Origin: Micromonospora nigra
GTDB lineage: Bacteria > Actinomycetota > Actinomycetes > Mycobacteriales > Micromonosporaceae
NCBI RefSeq assembly: GCF_900091585.1
Contig: NZ_FMHT01000003.1
Coordinates: 496,001 to 560,000 of the forward strand
Direction: 5' to 3'
DNA: 64,000 nt
The notes under the pieces were generated by a model that made no database searches, had not been told where the DNA came from, and saw only the letters and a program-made list of their open reading frames with translations. Shown piece by piece: positions 32,185 to 40,868 of the stretch; the stretch's first letter is position 1, and the number at the start of each line of letters is the position of its first letter. The position numbers and the translations under genes were made by a program.

Positions 32185-35100
32185 CCCTGGCCGCCCAGCA
32201 GTGCCCGCAGTTCCTCGTCGGAAAGGTCGGCCACCTCCTGCCGGAGGGCGGCGACGGCGTCGACCTGACCGGCGACCGGCTCGGCGGTGCGCAGCGCGCC
32301 GGCCATCGTCGCGATCGTCGGGGCCTCGAAGAGGACCCGGATCGGCACCTCCGTCTCCAGCGTCGCCGCGATCCGGCTCAACGCCTGCGCGCCGAGCAGC
32401 GAATGCCCGCCGAGCCGGAAGAAGTCGTCGTGCACGCCGATCCCCTCGACCCGCAGCACCTCCTGCCAGATCCCGGCGAGCACCTGCTCGAGGGGGTCGC
32501 GGGGGGCGACCCGCTCCGCCTGCGGGTCGGTCCATCGGGGAGCGGGCAGGGCGTTACGGTCGACCTTGCCGTTGTCGGTGAGGGGCAACGCGGTCAACGG
32601 CACCAGGGCCGCGGGCAGCATGTACTCGGGCAGGCGGCCGGCCAGGCCGGGGCGGACCCGGTCGGCGAGGGAGTCCGGGTCGACGCCGGGCACCGGCACG
32701 GCGTACGCCACCAGTCGGGTGTCGCCGTCCCCGCCGGCCCAGGTGCTCACCACCGCGTCCGCGACCAGGTCGTGGCCGCGCAGCAGCGCCTCGATCTCGC
32801 CCAGTTCGATCCGGAACCCACGCACCTTCACCTGGTGGTCGGCGCGGCCGAGGAACTCCAGCCGGCCGTCGGCGCGCTGCCGGGCCAGGTCACCGGTGGC
32901 ATAGAGGCGGGCACCGGGCTGGTCGGCGAACGGGTCGGGGACGAACCGGCCGGCGGTCAGGCCGGGCCGGCCGTGGTATCCCCGGACCACCCCCGACCCG
33001 CCGATGTGGATCTCGCCCACCACGCCCACCGGCACCGGCTGGTGGGACTCGTCGAGAAGATAGATGCGGGTGTTGGCGATCGGCGCGCCGAGGTCCACGG
33101 CGGCCGGGGCAGGTGACACGGGGGCGGCGGCGGACCAGACGGTGGTCTCGGTGGGCCCGTAGCAGTTCCACAGGGTCGCGCCGTCGGCCAGCAGGGCGTC
33201 GGCGAGATCCCGGGGCAGGGCCTCGCCGCCGCACAGGCGCAGCCGTAGCGCCGACGGTACGCCCCCGGAGGCCAGCAGCAGCCGCCAGGTCGCCGGGGTG
33301 GCCTGCATGGCGGTGATCCCCGCGTCGGTCAGGCGACGGCGCAGTGCCGTGCCGTCACCGACCTCGTCGGCGCCGACGACCAGCAGCGGGACGTCGAGCA
33401 GCAGCGGCACCAGCAGTTCCAGCACCGAGATGTCGAACGACAGGGTGGTGACCGCCGCGAACCGGTCGGCGGGGGTCAGGTCGAGGTCGTCGTGGAAGGA
33501 GGCGACGAGGTTGACCACGCAGCGGTGCGGGACCGCGACGCCTTTCGGCCGGCCGGTCGAACCGGAGGTGTAGATGAGGTATGCCAGCCCGTCCGGATGC
33601 ACCGGAACCGCCGGGACCGGCTCGTCCGGGCCGGAGGCACCGGGCTGGTCGTGGGCGGGCAGCGGACCGTCGTCGTCGAGGAGCAGCACCGCCGCCGAGC
33701 CGTCCAGCACCGCGCCGAGCCGCGCGACGACCGCCCGCTGGGTCAGCACGACCCGGGTGCCGGAGTCGGCGAGCATGTGGCGCAGTCGCTCCGGGGGCAG
33801 GGTGGGGTCGAGTGGCAGGTAGCCGGCCCCGGCCCGCCACACGCCGAGCACGGCCGCGACCATGTCGACCCCACGGTCCACGCAGATGCCGACCGGGGTG
33901 TCCGGGGCGACACCGGCGGCGAGCAGGCGTCGGGCGATCCGTCCGGCCCGCCGGTGCAACCCGGCCCGGTCCAGCTGCCCGTCGGGGCCGGTGACGGCAG
34001 GTGGGGCGCCGGGCTCGGCGGGGTCGGTGGGCAGCAGGTCCAGGATGGTAGCGACCGGCAACGTACCCCGGTCGGTCTGGTTCCACTCGACCACGGCCCG
34101 CCACCGCTCCACCCCGCTGAGCAACGGGATCCGCGTCAGGGGCCGGTCCGGGTCGGCGACCGCCGTGTCCAGCAGGGTGCACAGGTGCCGGGCCAACCGG
34201 TCGACCGTGGACGCGTCGAACAGGGCGGTGTCGTACTCGATCGCCAACCGCAGGGCGCCCTCGGCGGTGATCTCGCCGACCAGGGTGAGGTCGAACTTGG
34301 CGGTGCCGCTGTCGACCTCCAGCGAGGTGGTCGTGCAGCCGGCGAGCCGGAAGGCGTTGTCCGGGGTGTTCTGGAGGATGATCTGGGCCTGGAAGATCGG
34401 CGCGTGGGCCAGGCTGCGTTCCGGCTGCAGTTCCTCGACCACCCTTTCGAAGGGCACCTCGGCGTTGCCGAGCCCGACCAGCGTGACCTCCCGTACCCGC
34501 TGCACAAGTTGCCGCAACGACGGGGAGCCGGCGGACGAGACCCGCAGGGCGAGAGTGTTGACGAAGAACCCGACCAACTGCTCCAGGTCGGGGTGTTCCC
34601 GGCCGGCCACCGGGGTGCCGATCACGATGTCGTCCTGCCCGCTGTGCCGGGACAGGACAGCCTGGAAGGCGGCGAGCAGGGTCATGAACATGGTGACCCC
34701 GGTGTCCCGGTTGAACTCCTCGATGCGCCGGGTGGCCGCCGCCGGCACGGTGAAGTAGTGGCAGGCGCCCCGGTACGAGCGGCTGGTCGGGCGGGGCCGG
34801 TCGGTGGGAAGGCTGAGCAGGGCCGGGGCCCCGCGCAGGTGCGCCACCCAGTAGTCGAGCTGGCTGCGCAGGGCATCGCCGGCGAGCCGGTCCCGCTGCC
34901 AGACGGCGAAGTCGGCGTACTGGGTGGGCAGGTCGGGCAGGCGGGCGGGCGTACCGGCCGACGCGGCGGCGTACGCGGTCACCAACTCCCCGAAGATCAC
35001 CCCGAGCGACCACGCGTCGGAGACGATGTGGTGCACGCAGAACGCCACGTGGTGCCGGTCCGCGTCGGTCCGGACCACCGTCACCCGCAGCAGCGGGCCC

Positions 35101-35522
35101 CGGGCCAGGTCGAACGGTTGGCCGGACTGTTCCCAGACGAGCCGGGTGGCCTCGGCGTCGCGCCGATCCGTCGGCAGCCCGGTCAGGTCGACCTCGGTGA
35201 GGTCCACCTCGCCGGTCGGTCGGACCACCTGCACCGGTTCGCCGCCGGATTCGCTGAAGGTGGTGCGCAGCGCCCCGTGCCGGTTGACGATCGTGGTCAG
35301 CGCGGTGCGCAGCGCCGCGACGTCCAACGGCCCGTGCACCCGGTACGCGACGGGGATGTTGTAGACCGGCACGCCGCTGGTGAAGCGGTCCAGGAACCAC
35401 AACCGCTGCTGGCCGAAGGAGACCGGGTAGCTGCGGGGCGCACTGGCCCGTTCGGTGAGCAGCCTGGCCAGCAGGGCCCGCTTGCCGCCGTTGCCGGACG
35501 CGGTGGAGTCGGCGGTCGTCAT
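32181..35522 (-). CDS. NRPS module C-A-T
   Basis: 1,113 residues. ATG overlaps the upstream stop. Condensation domain (about 35-460) with HHIVSDA (usual final Gly replaced by Ala), adenylation domain (about 490-1000, signature TSGSTGRPKG) and carrier domain with Ser1041 (LGGHSL). Hand-read specificity residues D-I-L-Q-L-G-C-V-W are close to the glycine code DILQLGLIW, so glycine or a small residue is the best guess. There is no epimerase or methyltransferase domain. It lies between the DUF6875-like gene and the reductase-ending NRPS, so it is probably the penultimate module if gene order matches use. Confidence 0.92.
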   Translation of the reverse strand: MTTADSTASGNGGKRALLARLLTERASAPRSYPVSFGQQRLWFLDRFTSGVPVYNIPVAYRVHGPLDVAALRTALTTIVNRHGALRTTFSESGGEPVQVVRPTGEVDLTEVDLTGLPTDRRDAEATRLVWEQSGQPFDLARGPLLRVTVVRTDADRHHVAFCVHHIVSDAWSLGVIFGELVTAYAAASAGTPARLPDLPTQYADFAVWQRDRLAGDALRSQLDYWVAHLRGAPALLSLPTDRPRPTSRSYRGACHYFTVPAAATRRIEEFNRDTGVTMFMTLLAAFQAVLSRHSGQDDIVIGTPVAGREHPDLEQLVGFFVNTLALRVSSAGSPSLRQLVQRVREVTLVGLGNAEVPFERVVEELQPERSLAHAPIFQAQIILQNTPDNAFRLAGCTTTSLEVDSGTAKFDLTLVGEITAEGALRLAIEYDTALFDASTVDRLARHLCTLLDTAVADPDRPLTRIPLLSGVERWRAVVEWNQTDRGTLPVATILDLLPTDPAEPGAPPAVTGPDGQLDRAGLHRRAGRIARRLLAAGVAPDTPVGICVDRGVDMVAAVLGVWRAGAGYLPLDPTLPPERLRHMLADSGTRVVLTQRAVVARLGAVLDGSAAVLLLDDDGPLPAHDQPGASGPDEPVPAVPVHPDGLAYLIYTSGSTGRPKGVAVPHRCVVNLVASFHDDLDLTPADRFAAVTTLSFDISVLELLVPLLLDVPLLVVGADEVGDGTALRRRLTDAGITAMQATPATWRLLLASGGVPSALRLRLCGGEALPRDLADALLADGATLWNCYGPTETTVWSAAAPVSPAPAAVDLGAPIANTRIYLLDESHQPVPVGVVGEIHIGGSGVVRGYHGRPGLTAGRFVPDPFADQPGARLYATGDLARQRADGRLEFLGRADHQVKVRGFRIELGEIEALLRGHDLVADAVVSTWAGGDGDTRLVAYAVPVPGVDPDSLADRVRPGLAGRLPEYMLPAALVPLTALPLTDNGKVDRNALPAPRWTDPQAERVAPRDPLEQVLAGIWQEVLRVEGIGVHDDFFRLGGHSLLGAQALSRIAATLETEVPIRVLFEAPTIATMAGALRTAEPVAGQVDAVAALRQEVADLSDEELRALLGGQG

Positions 35523-36262
35523 CGGGCCCCCTGGTTCGTGGTCTGGTGCAGGATCACAACGTCGGTGGTGGGTTCGGGCACCGGCAGACCGTGCCGCTCC
35601 GCCGCCATCGCGACCTGCCGGCGCAGCGACGCCGGGCCGTTGTGCGCGAAGCGCCGCAGGTAGCCGGCGAGGGTCACCGGGTCGTCGGCGAGGAACGGCA
35701 GGTCGCTGGCGACCATGTGCCGGACCACCAGCATCGGCACCGGGCTGTGCAGCGGCCGGAACTCGGCGTTCCACAGGCCGCCCTTGGCCGGCGGGCCGTC
35801 GTGGAACTCGCCGAGCATCAGCCCCTGCTCGGTGTAGTCCGGCTTGAGCCGCGACTGCGTGCGGTCCACGATCTGCCGGGCGAGGTCGGCCGGAAGGTCG
35901 GGAAGGGTGAGCAGGATCGTCTTGAACTGGGCGGCCGGCCCGGCGAGCGGTTCCAGGTGACGGAACCAGTCCCGGTAGACGGCGAGCACCTCGTCCAGCT
36001 CGGCCTCGTCGACGGTGTCCCCCCGGTACACCGCCAGGTAGAAGGTGTCCCGGTCCAGGGAGCCCTGGGCGAACGGACAGACCGGGCCCTTGCGACCCAG
36101 GTCCGGGTGCGGTTCGCAGAGGTACTCGCGGGCCCATTCGACGACGGCCCGCAGCTGGTCCACCACCCCGGTCAGCAGCGGGTGCAACGGATCGGCGCGC
36201 AGGTCGGGCTCGGTGAAGAGGGTCTGTTCGGGGAACAGTGTCCGGTTCAGCACCGCACTCAC
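35519..36262 (-). CDS. DUF6875-like protein of NRPS clusters
   Basis: 247 residues from GTG 36262, which overlaps the monooxygenase stop as GTGA and matches the coupling pattern throughout the operon; a longer upstream frame lacks coding character. Recognisable blocks are the CPFAQGSLDRDTFYLAV region with a conserved Cys, and LMLGEFHDGPPAKGGLWN followed by SPVPMLVVRHMV. From memory these match proteins annotated DUF6875, often found beside NRPS genes and without an assigned reaction. It has no signal peptide or membrane segment. Tight coupling on both sides implies a role in making the peptide rather than in regulation or export. Confidence 0.7.
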   Translation of the reverse strand: MSAVLNRTLFPEQTLFTEPDLRADPLHPLLTGVVDQLRAVVEWAREYLCEPHPDLGRKGPVCPFAQGSLDRDTFYLAVYRGDTVDEAELDEVLAVYRDWFRHLEPLAGPAAQFKTILLTLPDLPADLARQIVDRTQSRLKPDYTEQGLMLGEFHDGPPAKGGLWNAEFRPLHSPVPMLVVRHMVASDLPFLADDPVTLAGYLRRFAHNGPASLRRQVAMAAERHGLPVPEPTTDVVILHQTTNQGAR

Positions 36263-37617
36263 CGCCTCGTCGACCGGCGACGGCCGGCGCGGAGGGTGGC
36301 GGTGGCGGCGAGGCCGGCGGCCATGACGAGCCCGGCACCGGCCGCGCGCAGGATGCGGTCCTGCCGGTCGGCCCGGGCCAGCGCGTCGGCGTACGGGGTG
36401 GTGGTGTGCGAGACCATCGCGTACAGCGGCACCCACCGGCCGGGCAGCAGCCGGGCGAGCAGCCGGTCGGCGGCGGCGGCAGCGGTGTACCCGAACCGGT
36501 GCACCCGGTCCCGCAGATCCTCGAAGTTCGCCGTGGACAGGTCGGCGAGCACGTCGGTGTGCGGCTTGCGGGCCGTCTCGTACGCGGCGAGTGCGGTGGC
36601 CCGGTCGGGATGGTCGGCCAGGCAGCCGTCGAGCACCAGGCAGTCCTCGAAGGCCGAGTTCATGCCCTGCCCGTAGAACGGGTAGACGGCGTGCGCGGCG
36701 TCGCCGATCAGCACCACCCGGTCCGCGTACCGCCAGGGGGCGGTGCGGACGGTGACCAGGTGGCCGACCGGATGGTCGGCGAGTTCCCGGACCAGGTCGG
36801 GCATCAGGCCCACCGCGTCGGGGAAGTGCCGGTGGAAGAACTCCGACACCGCCGTCGGGGTGTCCAGGGCGGTGAAGCTCACCGGTCCCTCGTGGGCCAT
36901 GAACAGCGAACAGGTCAACGAGCCGTCCCGGTTGGGGTGGGCGACCATCAGCGCCTCGTGACCGGGCCAGACGTGCAGCGCCTCCAGCCGGACCCGGGGC
37001 CGGCCGTCGGCACCGACCGGAATGGTCAGCTCCTTGTAGCCCCAGGGGAGGAACTCCTGGGCGTAGTCGGCGCGCAGGCCGTGCTGCATCTGCTGCCGGA
37101 CGGTGGAGAAGACCCCGTCCGCGCCGACGACCAGGTCCGCGGTGACCGTGGTGGGGTCACCGCCGCCGGTCGGCTCGACCCGCACCGTGGCGGTCTCCCG
37201 GTCCAGGTGCACCAGTCGGCTGCCGAAGTGGAACCGGACGCCCGGTTCGGCCTCGGCGGCGTCCACGACCAGCGAGATCAGTTCCTCGCGGAGCACCGAG
37301 TGGAGGATCTCGTGCTCGCGCACCCCGTACGGCTGGAAGCGAACCGCACCGTCCGGCGAGTGCACCACCCGGCCGCGCATCGGCACACTGCGCTTGAGCA
37401 CGTCGGTGAGGAGTCCCACCCCCTCCAGCGCCCGCATGCCCCGGGCGGAGAGTCCCAGGTTGATCGACCGGCCCCCGGGGCTGGTCAGTGCGGAGCGGGG
37501 GTCGGGGCGTCGCTCGTGGACGTCCACCTCGTAGCCCCGGCGGGCGAGATGGAGCGCGGCGAGCGAACCGGCCAGACCGGCCCCGACGACGACCACACGT
37601 TCTCTGCGCTCGGTCAC
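36259..37617 (-). CDS. Kynurenine 3-monooxygenase-like flavoprotein
   Basis: 452 residues starting at GTG 37617, which overlaps the NRPS stop (GTGA). N-terminal FAD loop VVVGAGLAGSLAAL; the SINLGLSARG, PWGYKEL and YGQGMNSAFEDC blocks are characteristic of kynurenine 3-monooxygenase; GD motif LIGDAAHAVYPF. A hydrophobic C-terminal stretch near residue 430 resembles the membrane anchor of this family. It would hydroxylate the aromatic ring of kynurenine or a related amino acid, free or carrier-bound, using NADPH and O2. No tryptophan dioxygenase, formamidase or kynureninase gene is in the window, so kynurenine must come from primary metabolism, or the true substrate is another aryl amino acid. 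Confidence 0.85.
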   Translation of the reverse strand: MTERRERVVVVGAGLAGSLAALHLARRGYEVDVHERRPDPRSALTSPGGRSINLGLSARGMRALEGVGLLTDVLKRSVPMRGRVVHSPDGAVRFQPYGVREHEILHSVLREELISLVVDAAEAEPGVRFHFGSRLVHLDRETATVRVEPTGGGDPTTVTADLVVGADGVFSTVRQQMQHGLRADYAQEFLPWGYKELTIPVGADGRPRVRLEALHVWPGHEALMVAHPNRDGSLTCSLFMAHEGPVSFTALDTPTAVSEFFHRHFPDAVGLMPDLVRELADHPVGHLVTVRTAPWRYADRVVLIGDAAHAVYPFYGQGMNSAFEDCLVLDGCLADHPDRATALAAYETARKPHTDVLADLSTANFEDLRDRVHRFGYTAAAAADRLLARLLPGRWVPLYAMVSHTTTPYADALARADRQDRILRAAGAGLVMAAGLAATATLRAGRRRSTRR

Positions 37618-40600
37618 ACGCCCTCCTCGGCGATCAGGGTGTCCAGGAGCTCGTCGACCTCGCTGTCGGAGAGATCGTCGAGCGAGGCGAGCAGATCCTG
37701 CGGGGTCGGTCCGGCGGGCCCGATCCGATCGGCTCCGCCGGGGGTCTCCCCGGTGGCGGCGACCTCGACGGCGAGTTCGGCGACGGTGGGCGCGGCGAAG
37801 AGGCTGCGCAGCGCGAGGTCGACGCCGAAGGTGGTGCGGATACGGGCGATCAGCCGGGTCGCGGTGAGCGAGTGCCCGCCGAGGGCGAAGAAGTTGTCGT
37901 GCACACCGACCTCGGTGCGGCCGAGCACGTCCCGCCAGAGCACGACGAGCTGCTCCTCGGTCGGCGTGCGGGGTGCGGCCGGGCCGCTGCCGGTGGTCTC
38001 CCGCCAGGTCGGCTCGGGCAGCGCCCGCCGGTCCAGCTTGCCGCTCGCGGTGCGGGGCAGCGCGTCGAGCAGGACCAGGGTGGCCGGCACCATGTACTCC
38101 GGCAGCCGGCGGGCCAGGGCGGCGCGGACCGCCGGCCAGACCGACGCCGGGTCGGCGGTGGGTGGCTCGGTGACCGCGTACGCGGCGATCCGGACGTCGG
38201 CTCCCGCGCCCCAGGTGGTCACGGCGGCGTCCCGGACGCCCGGCTGGTCGCGCAGCGCCGCCTCGATCTCGCCCAGTTCGATCCGGAACCCACGCACCTT
38301 CACCTGGTGGTCGGCGCGGCCGAGGTAGTCGAGTCGCCCGTCGGGAAGCCGGCGGGCCAGGTCGCCGGTGGCGTAGAGCCGGCCGCCGGGACGCGGGCCG
38401 AACGGATCGGGCCGGAACCGGGCGGCGGTGAGGCCGGGGCGACCGTGGTAGCCCCGCGCCACCCCCGTACCGCCGATGTGGATCTCCCCCACCACGCCCT
38501 CGGGAACGGGCTGGCCGGCGGGATCGAGCAGGTGGATGCGGGTGTTGGCGGTGGGGCGGCCCAGGTCGACCGGGCCGGTGTCGCCGACCGGGCCGGCCGA
38601 GGAGTAGACGGTGGTCTCCGACGGCCCGTACCCGTTGACCACCAGGGCACCGTCAGCACGCAGCGCGTCGGCCAGGTCGCGGGGCAGCGCCTCGCCGCCG
38701 CTGATCCGCAGCCGCACCCCGGCCGGTACGCCCGCCGCGGTGACCAACATCCGCCAGCTCGCCGGGGTGGCCTGGAGAACGGTGACGCCCCGGTCGACGC
38801 AGGCGGCCCGGAGCGCGGCGGCGTCCCGGGTGGTCTCCGCGTCGAGGACCTCGATCCGGGCCCCGGCCAGCAGCGGCAGCACCAGTTCGACCACGGAGAT
38901 GTCGAAGGCCGGGGTGGTGATCGCCGCGACCCGGTCGGCGGGGGTGAGCCCGAACAGCCGGTGGCAGCCGACGAGGAGGTTGACCACCGAGCGGTGGGTG
39001 ACGGCGACCCCCTTGGGCACGCCGGTGGAGCCGGAGGTGTAGAGCAGGTAGGCGAGCCCGTCCGGGTGGCCGGTGACCGGCGGCGGATCGGCCGGCAGGT
39101 CGGTCGGGTCGAGCTGGTCGACGCGGAGCACCACCGGGGTGGTCCCGGCCGCGGCGGCGGCGTCGGCGAGGCCGGCCGCCCCGGTGGCGTCGGTGAGCAG
39201 CACCGGCGGGGCCGCGTCGGCCAGCATGGTGGCGAGCCGGGCCGCTGGCAGCGTCGGGTCGAGCGGCAGGTAGCCGCCGCCGGCCCGCCAGACGGCCAGG
39301 AGCGCCGCCACCAGTTGGGTGCCCCGACCGACGCAGAGCCCGACCGGTACGTCCGGGCCGACGCCGTGGGCGCGGAGCAGGTGGGCGAGCCGGTTGACGC
39401 GGGCGGCGAGATCCCGGTGGCGCAGGGCACCGTCCGGGCCGACGACCGCGACCGCGTCCGGGTCGGCCGGTGGGTACCGGTCGAGCAGCTCACCGACGCC
39501 GGCCACGTCGGGCAGGGGCTGGGCGGTGTCGTTGCCCTGGCGCAGGATCCGCTCGCGTTCGGCCGCGTCGAGCAGGGGCAGCTCGGCGACGGGTGTGCCG
39601 GGCCGGTCGAGGGCGGCGGTGAGCAGGGTGAGGTACCGCTGCGCGAGGTGGCGGATCCGGTCGTCGTCGTAGAGGTCGGTGCGGTAGGTGATCCGCCCGC
39701 GCAGCCCGTCCGGGCGATCCTCCACGGTGAGGGTCAGGTCGAACTTGACCGTGCCGTTCTCCCAGAGGCGGGGTGCGATCCGCAGCCCGGCCGACGTGAC
39801 GTCAGGTGGGGGCTCGTCGAGGGCGAACATCACCTGCACCACCGGGGAGTGGGCGAGGCTGCGGGTGGGGGCGAGCCGGTCCACGATCCGGTCGAAGGGG
39901 ACGTCCTGCCGGGTCTGCGCGGCGGTGGTCGAGGCGCGGGCCTGTGCGAGGAGGTCCGCGAAGTCCGGTCGGTCGGCGAAGCGGGCGCGCAGGGCGAGGG
40001 TGTTGGCGAAGAAGCCGACCACGTCCCGGGTCTCCGGCCGGGTACGCCCGGCCACCGGGACCGCCACCAGCAGGTCGTCGGCTCCGGTGAGCCGGTGCAG
40101 AAGGGTCTGGAAGCCGGCCAGGAGCCGGGTGAACAGTGTGCCGTCCCGGCTGGCCCGCAGCCGTGCGGTCAGCTCGTCCGGGACGGCGAAGACCACCTCT
40201 GCCCCGGCGTCGGACTGCTCGGCCGGGCGTGGCCGGTCGGCGGGGAGGTCGAGCAGGGTGGGTGCGCCGGCCAGTTCGGCGTGCCAGAAGTCGACGTCGG
40301 CGTCGAAGGTGCCCCGGTCGGCCTCCTCCCGCTGCCAGACCGCGAAGTCCGCGTACTGCACCTCGGGGGCGGGCAGGTCGGGGCGGGTGCCGACGGTCGC
40401 CGCCGCGTACCCGGTGGCCAGTTCGCGGAAGAGAATCCCGAACGACCAGCCGTCGGCGACGCTGTGGTGCACCACGACGGTGAGCACGTGGGACCCGGTG
40501 TCGCGCCGGACGAGGCCGAACCGGGCCAGCGGACCGGTGGCCAGGTCGAAGGGCTCCCGGGCGGCGGCGTCCACCAGGTCCCGCCAGGCGTCGCCGGGGC

Positions 40601-40868
40601 CGGCGGCGACGACCGGCAGGCGGACCGGGGCGGCCGGGACGACCACCTGGGCGGGTTCCCCGTCGACGGAGGTGAAGTGGGTACGCAGGGTCTCGTGCCG
40701 GTCGACCAGCCAGCTCAGGGTGGACTCCAGTGCGGCCACGTCGAGCGGGCCGGTCAGCTCGACCGCCCAGACGATGTGGTAGGTCACCGCCCCCGGGGTC
40801 ATCTGGTCGAGCATCCACAGTCGACGTTGGGTGAACGATGACGGAAGGACGTAGGTTTCGGTGTTCAT
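37614..40868 (-). CDS. NRPS module C-A-T
   Basis: 1,084 residues. ATG 40868 overlaps the stop of the NRPS-LanB gene (ATGA). Condensation domain (about 5-440) with an intact HHSVADG active site, adenylation domain (about 460-960, TSGSTGVPKG) and carrier domain with Ser1000 (LGGHSL). It ends in an acidic DDLSDSEVDELL-type tail resembling a docking segment. Hand-read specificity residues are D-I-V-Q-I-G-G-V-Y, which I do not recognise. It has no tailoring domain. It follows the NRPS-LanB protein and is a likely second module. Confidence 0.92.
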   Translation of the reverse strand: MNTETYVLPSSFTQRRLWMLDQMTPGAVTYHIVWAVELTGPLDVAALESTLSWLVDRHETLRTHFTSVDGEPAQVVVPAAPVRLPVVAAGPGDAWRDLVDAAAREPFDLATGPLARFGLVRRDTGSHVLTVVVHHSVADGWSFGILFRELATGYAAATVGTRPDLPAPEVQYADFAVWQREEADRGTFDADVDFWHAELAGAPTLLDLPADRPRPAEQSDAGAEVVFAVPDELTARLRASRDGTLFTRLLAGFQTLLHRLTGADDLLVAVPVAGRTRPETRDVVGFFANTLALRARFADRPDFADLLAQARASTTAAQTRQDVPFDRIVDRLAPTRSLAHSPVVQVMFALDEPPPDVTSAGLRIAPRLWENGTVKFDLTLTVEDRPDGLRGRITYRTDLYDDDRIRHLAQRYLTLLTAALDRPGTPVAELPLLDAAERERILRQGNDTAQPLPDVAGVGELLDRYPPADPDAVAVVGPDGALRHRDLAARVNRLAHLLRAHGVGPDVPVGLCVGRGTQLVAALLAVWRAGGGYLPLDPTLPAARLATMLADAAPPVLLTDATGAAGLADAAAAAGTTPVVLRVDQLDPTDLPADPPPVTGHPDGLAYLLYTSGSTGVPKGVAVTHRSVVNLLVGCHRLFGLTPADRVAAITTPAFDISVVELVLPLLAGARIEVLDAETTRDAAALRAACVDRGVTVLQATPASWRMLVTAAGVPAGVRLRISGGEALPRDLADALRADGALVVNGYGPSETTVYSSAGPVGDTGPVDLGRPTANTRIHLLDPAGQPVPEGVVGEIHIGGTGVARGYHGRPGLTAARFRPDPFGPRPGGRLYATGDLARRLPDGRLDYLGRADHQVKVRGFRIELGEIEAALRDQPGVRDAAVTTWGAGADVRIAAYAVTEPPTADPASVWPAVRAALARRLPEYMVPATLVLLDALPRTASGKLDRRALPEPTWRETTGSGPAAPRTPTEEQLVVLWRDVLGRTEVGVHDNFFALGGHSLTATRLIARIRTTFGVDLALRSLFAAPTVAELAVEVAATGETPGGADRIGPAGPTPQDLLASLDDLSDSEVDELLDTLIAEEGV

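Noticed and set aside
36263..36436. N-terminal 58-codon extension of the DUF6875-like protein
   Set aside because: It overlaps the 3' end of the monooxygenase gene and reads as Arg/Pro/His noise; the GTGA-coupled GTG at 36262 fits the operon pattern.
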